Below the pieces are notes generated by a model. It was given only the letters and a program-made list of their open reading frames with translations. It made no database searches and was not told the origin of the DNA. The position numbers and the translations under genes were made by a program. From positions 1 through 64,000 of the forward strand of contig NZ_BMGR01000004.1 in NCBI RefSeq assembly GCF_014640295.1: 64,000 nucleotides of DNA, in the 5' to 3' direction. This document shows positions 63,091 through 64,000 of this stretch, one piece after another (position 1 is the stretch's first letter; each line of letters starts with the position of its first letter). This stretch comes from Paenibacillus abyssi (GTDB lineage Bacteria > Bacillota > Bacilli > Paenibacillales > Paenibacillaceae).

Positions 63091-63999
63091 TTACGGAAAC
63101 GGATGCGGATACGGATTGAGCTGCTCAAACGTCAACGGCTGCTTTGCATACCCAAGCCTCATAGGAACGTTCAACACTCTGTCCAGCCCTGACAAACGGA
63201 TAAGGTGATGCCCGAATGTCATCGGCAGCATGCCTGGAATAAGCACCTTCACGCAATACAGGCCGTTTCGCTGAATCTCCGGCGTTGTCTGGTCGACTAC
63301 AATGACATCGAGATTTAAACGCCTGAATTGCTGTAAAAGATCTTTTAGATCGTCGGTTAAATCCGTATGTTGCGGCCTTTGCTTGAACGCCTCTTCAAAC
63401 GTAAGGAGGGGGCGATGATCATCCAGCAAAAATTGCAGCCGTCCCTCCGCCTGGCGCACGCTATATAATAAGGCATGATCCTCCATCCGCCTTACCAGCG
63501 ATGAATCATGGACCATCTGCACATACGCCTCATGGCTGCCCTCAAGCCTCTCCTCCAGCATTCTCATCATGCCGGAGAGCTCAAATATTGCGCTCTTCGC
63601 AGCCCGTACCGGATCCACATGAGCTCCTGCCGCGCATATGATATTCGCTCCCTTATGACCCCTATTTTTTGCAATCGCCAACACGCTCGGAATCCCGTTT
63701 TCCATCGTCGTATTGAATAGAAGCACATCAAACCCCGCCGCCTCCAAACGGCCTATCATCAGCAGCAATTCCTTATCGTCCGAGGAATGTGGATCCAGGC
63801 GGGGGACAGGCAGTTTCGCGTACCAGGTCATCAGAAAGGAATCACGCTCCACCACTTCCAAAATCCCGTAAAATACAGCCTCCTCCAAGCTGCCTCCCAA
63901 TGCGCAGCCGTTGGAGGTCTCATGGACATAGCTGCCCCCAAAACCCAGGCTGTAATAAGCGAGCTGTTCCGGGAGCAGAATCGAACGCTCCTGTTGCAT
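63091..63999 (-). CDS. YcaO-domain azoline cyclodehydratase (C-terminal part; gene runs off the window)
   Basis: 302 visible residues carrying the YcaO core: TSNGCALGGSLEEAVFYGILEVVERDSF, AGAHVDPVRAAKSAIFELSGMM and the Pro-rich C-terminus NPYPHPFP. A PxPxP-like end is typical of YcaO proteins that make thiazoles or oxazolines in TOMM-type RiPPs. Upstream residues (leader-binding or further YcaO sequence) lie beyond base 64000. This is the last gene of its transcript on this side. Precursor and dehydrogenase genes would be to the right. Confidence 0.88.
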   Translation of the reverse strand: MQQERSILLPEQLAYYSLGFGGSYVHETSNGCALGGSLEEAVFYGILEVVERDSFLMTWYAKLPVPRLDPHSSDDKELLLMIGRLEAAGFDVLLFNTTMENGIPSVLAIAKNRGHKGANIICAAGAHVDPVRAAKSAIFELSGMMRMLEERLEGSHEAYVQMVHDSSLVRRMEDHALLYSVRQAEGRLQFLLDDHRPLLTFEEAFKQRPQHTDLTDDLKDLLQQFRRLNLDVIVVDQTTPEIQRNGLYCVKVLIPGMLPMTFGHHLIRLSGLDRVLNVPMRLGYAKQPLTFEQLNPYPHPFP

Positions 64000-64000
64000 C

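Overview
The window looks like a chromosomal segment of a spore-forming Gram-positive bacterium of the Paenibacillaceae. Reasons: an alpha/beta-type small acid-soluble spore protein, the Bacillales gene order polA-mutM-ytaF-coaE with nrdR close by, YesM/YesN-type two-component genes, strong AGGAGG ribosome binding sites with TTG/GTG starts, and moderate GC. Nearly all genes lie on the minus strand. This naming rests on gene content and order read by eye; no database search was run.

Layout. 1-60: 5' end of a probable group IIC intron sitting directly behind an operon terminator. 107-6072: molybdenum-hydroxylase operon (FeS, FAD and Mo subunits, a VOC protein, a metallo-beta-lactamase-fold hydrolase) with an IclR regulator. 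6311-9135: two sugar-isomerase-type TIM barrels and a Gfo/Idh oxidoreductase. 9369-14964: MacB/Lol-like ABC export system (ATPase, HlyD-like lipoprotein, giant FtsX-type permease, second ATPase with an AbrB-like tail). 15096-17037: two small unknown genes and a zinc alcohol dehydrogenase. 17100-19592: IS1595 remnant, a MITE-like palindrome and a long-form UbiD decarboxylase. 20018-27268: YesMN-type two-component pair and an RbsABC-type sugar importer. 27367-29920: alpha/beta hydrolase, luciferase-like monooxygenase and an IS3 OrfA remnant. 29966-37364: an accessory island with two Fur boxes, an Opp/Dpp-type importer (one gene is a permease-ATPase fusion), two tandem GATase-like paralogues and an FmdE-like protein. 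37789-41433: an HTH/PBP regulator, an IS3 OrfB remnant, a nuclease-like winged-helix gene followed by four 22-bp palindromes, a second group IIC intron fragment, two 200-bp tandem repeats carrying a tRNA-Ala 3' end, and tRNA-Ala(GGC) itself.

41505-54648 is core genome: nrdR, a spore SASP, lytic transglycosylase, coaE, ytaF, mutM, polA, a 58-residue unknown protein, and phoU-pstB-pstB-pstA-pstC-pstS with a candidate PhoP box and a divergent LysR gene. 54738-61511 has a CBS-containing soluble chemoreceptor-like protein, small membrane genes and an arabinan-utilisation pair (two GH51 enzymes) opposite an ArsR-type regulator with an extra C-terminal domain. 61594-62904 is a glycosyltransferase/polysaccharide-deacetylase fusion. 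The right edge cuts a YcaO cyclodehydratase gene, which suggests an azole-RiPP cluster just beyond the window.

The most unusual signals are in the accessory stretch 29-41.4 kb: the Fur-flanked importer cluster, the palindrome array beside the nuclease-like regulator, and the layered terminator / tRNA-end / group IIC intron structure downstream of tRNA-Ala.
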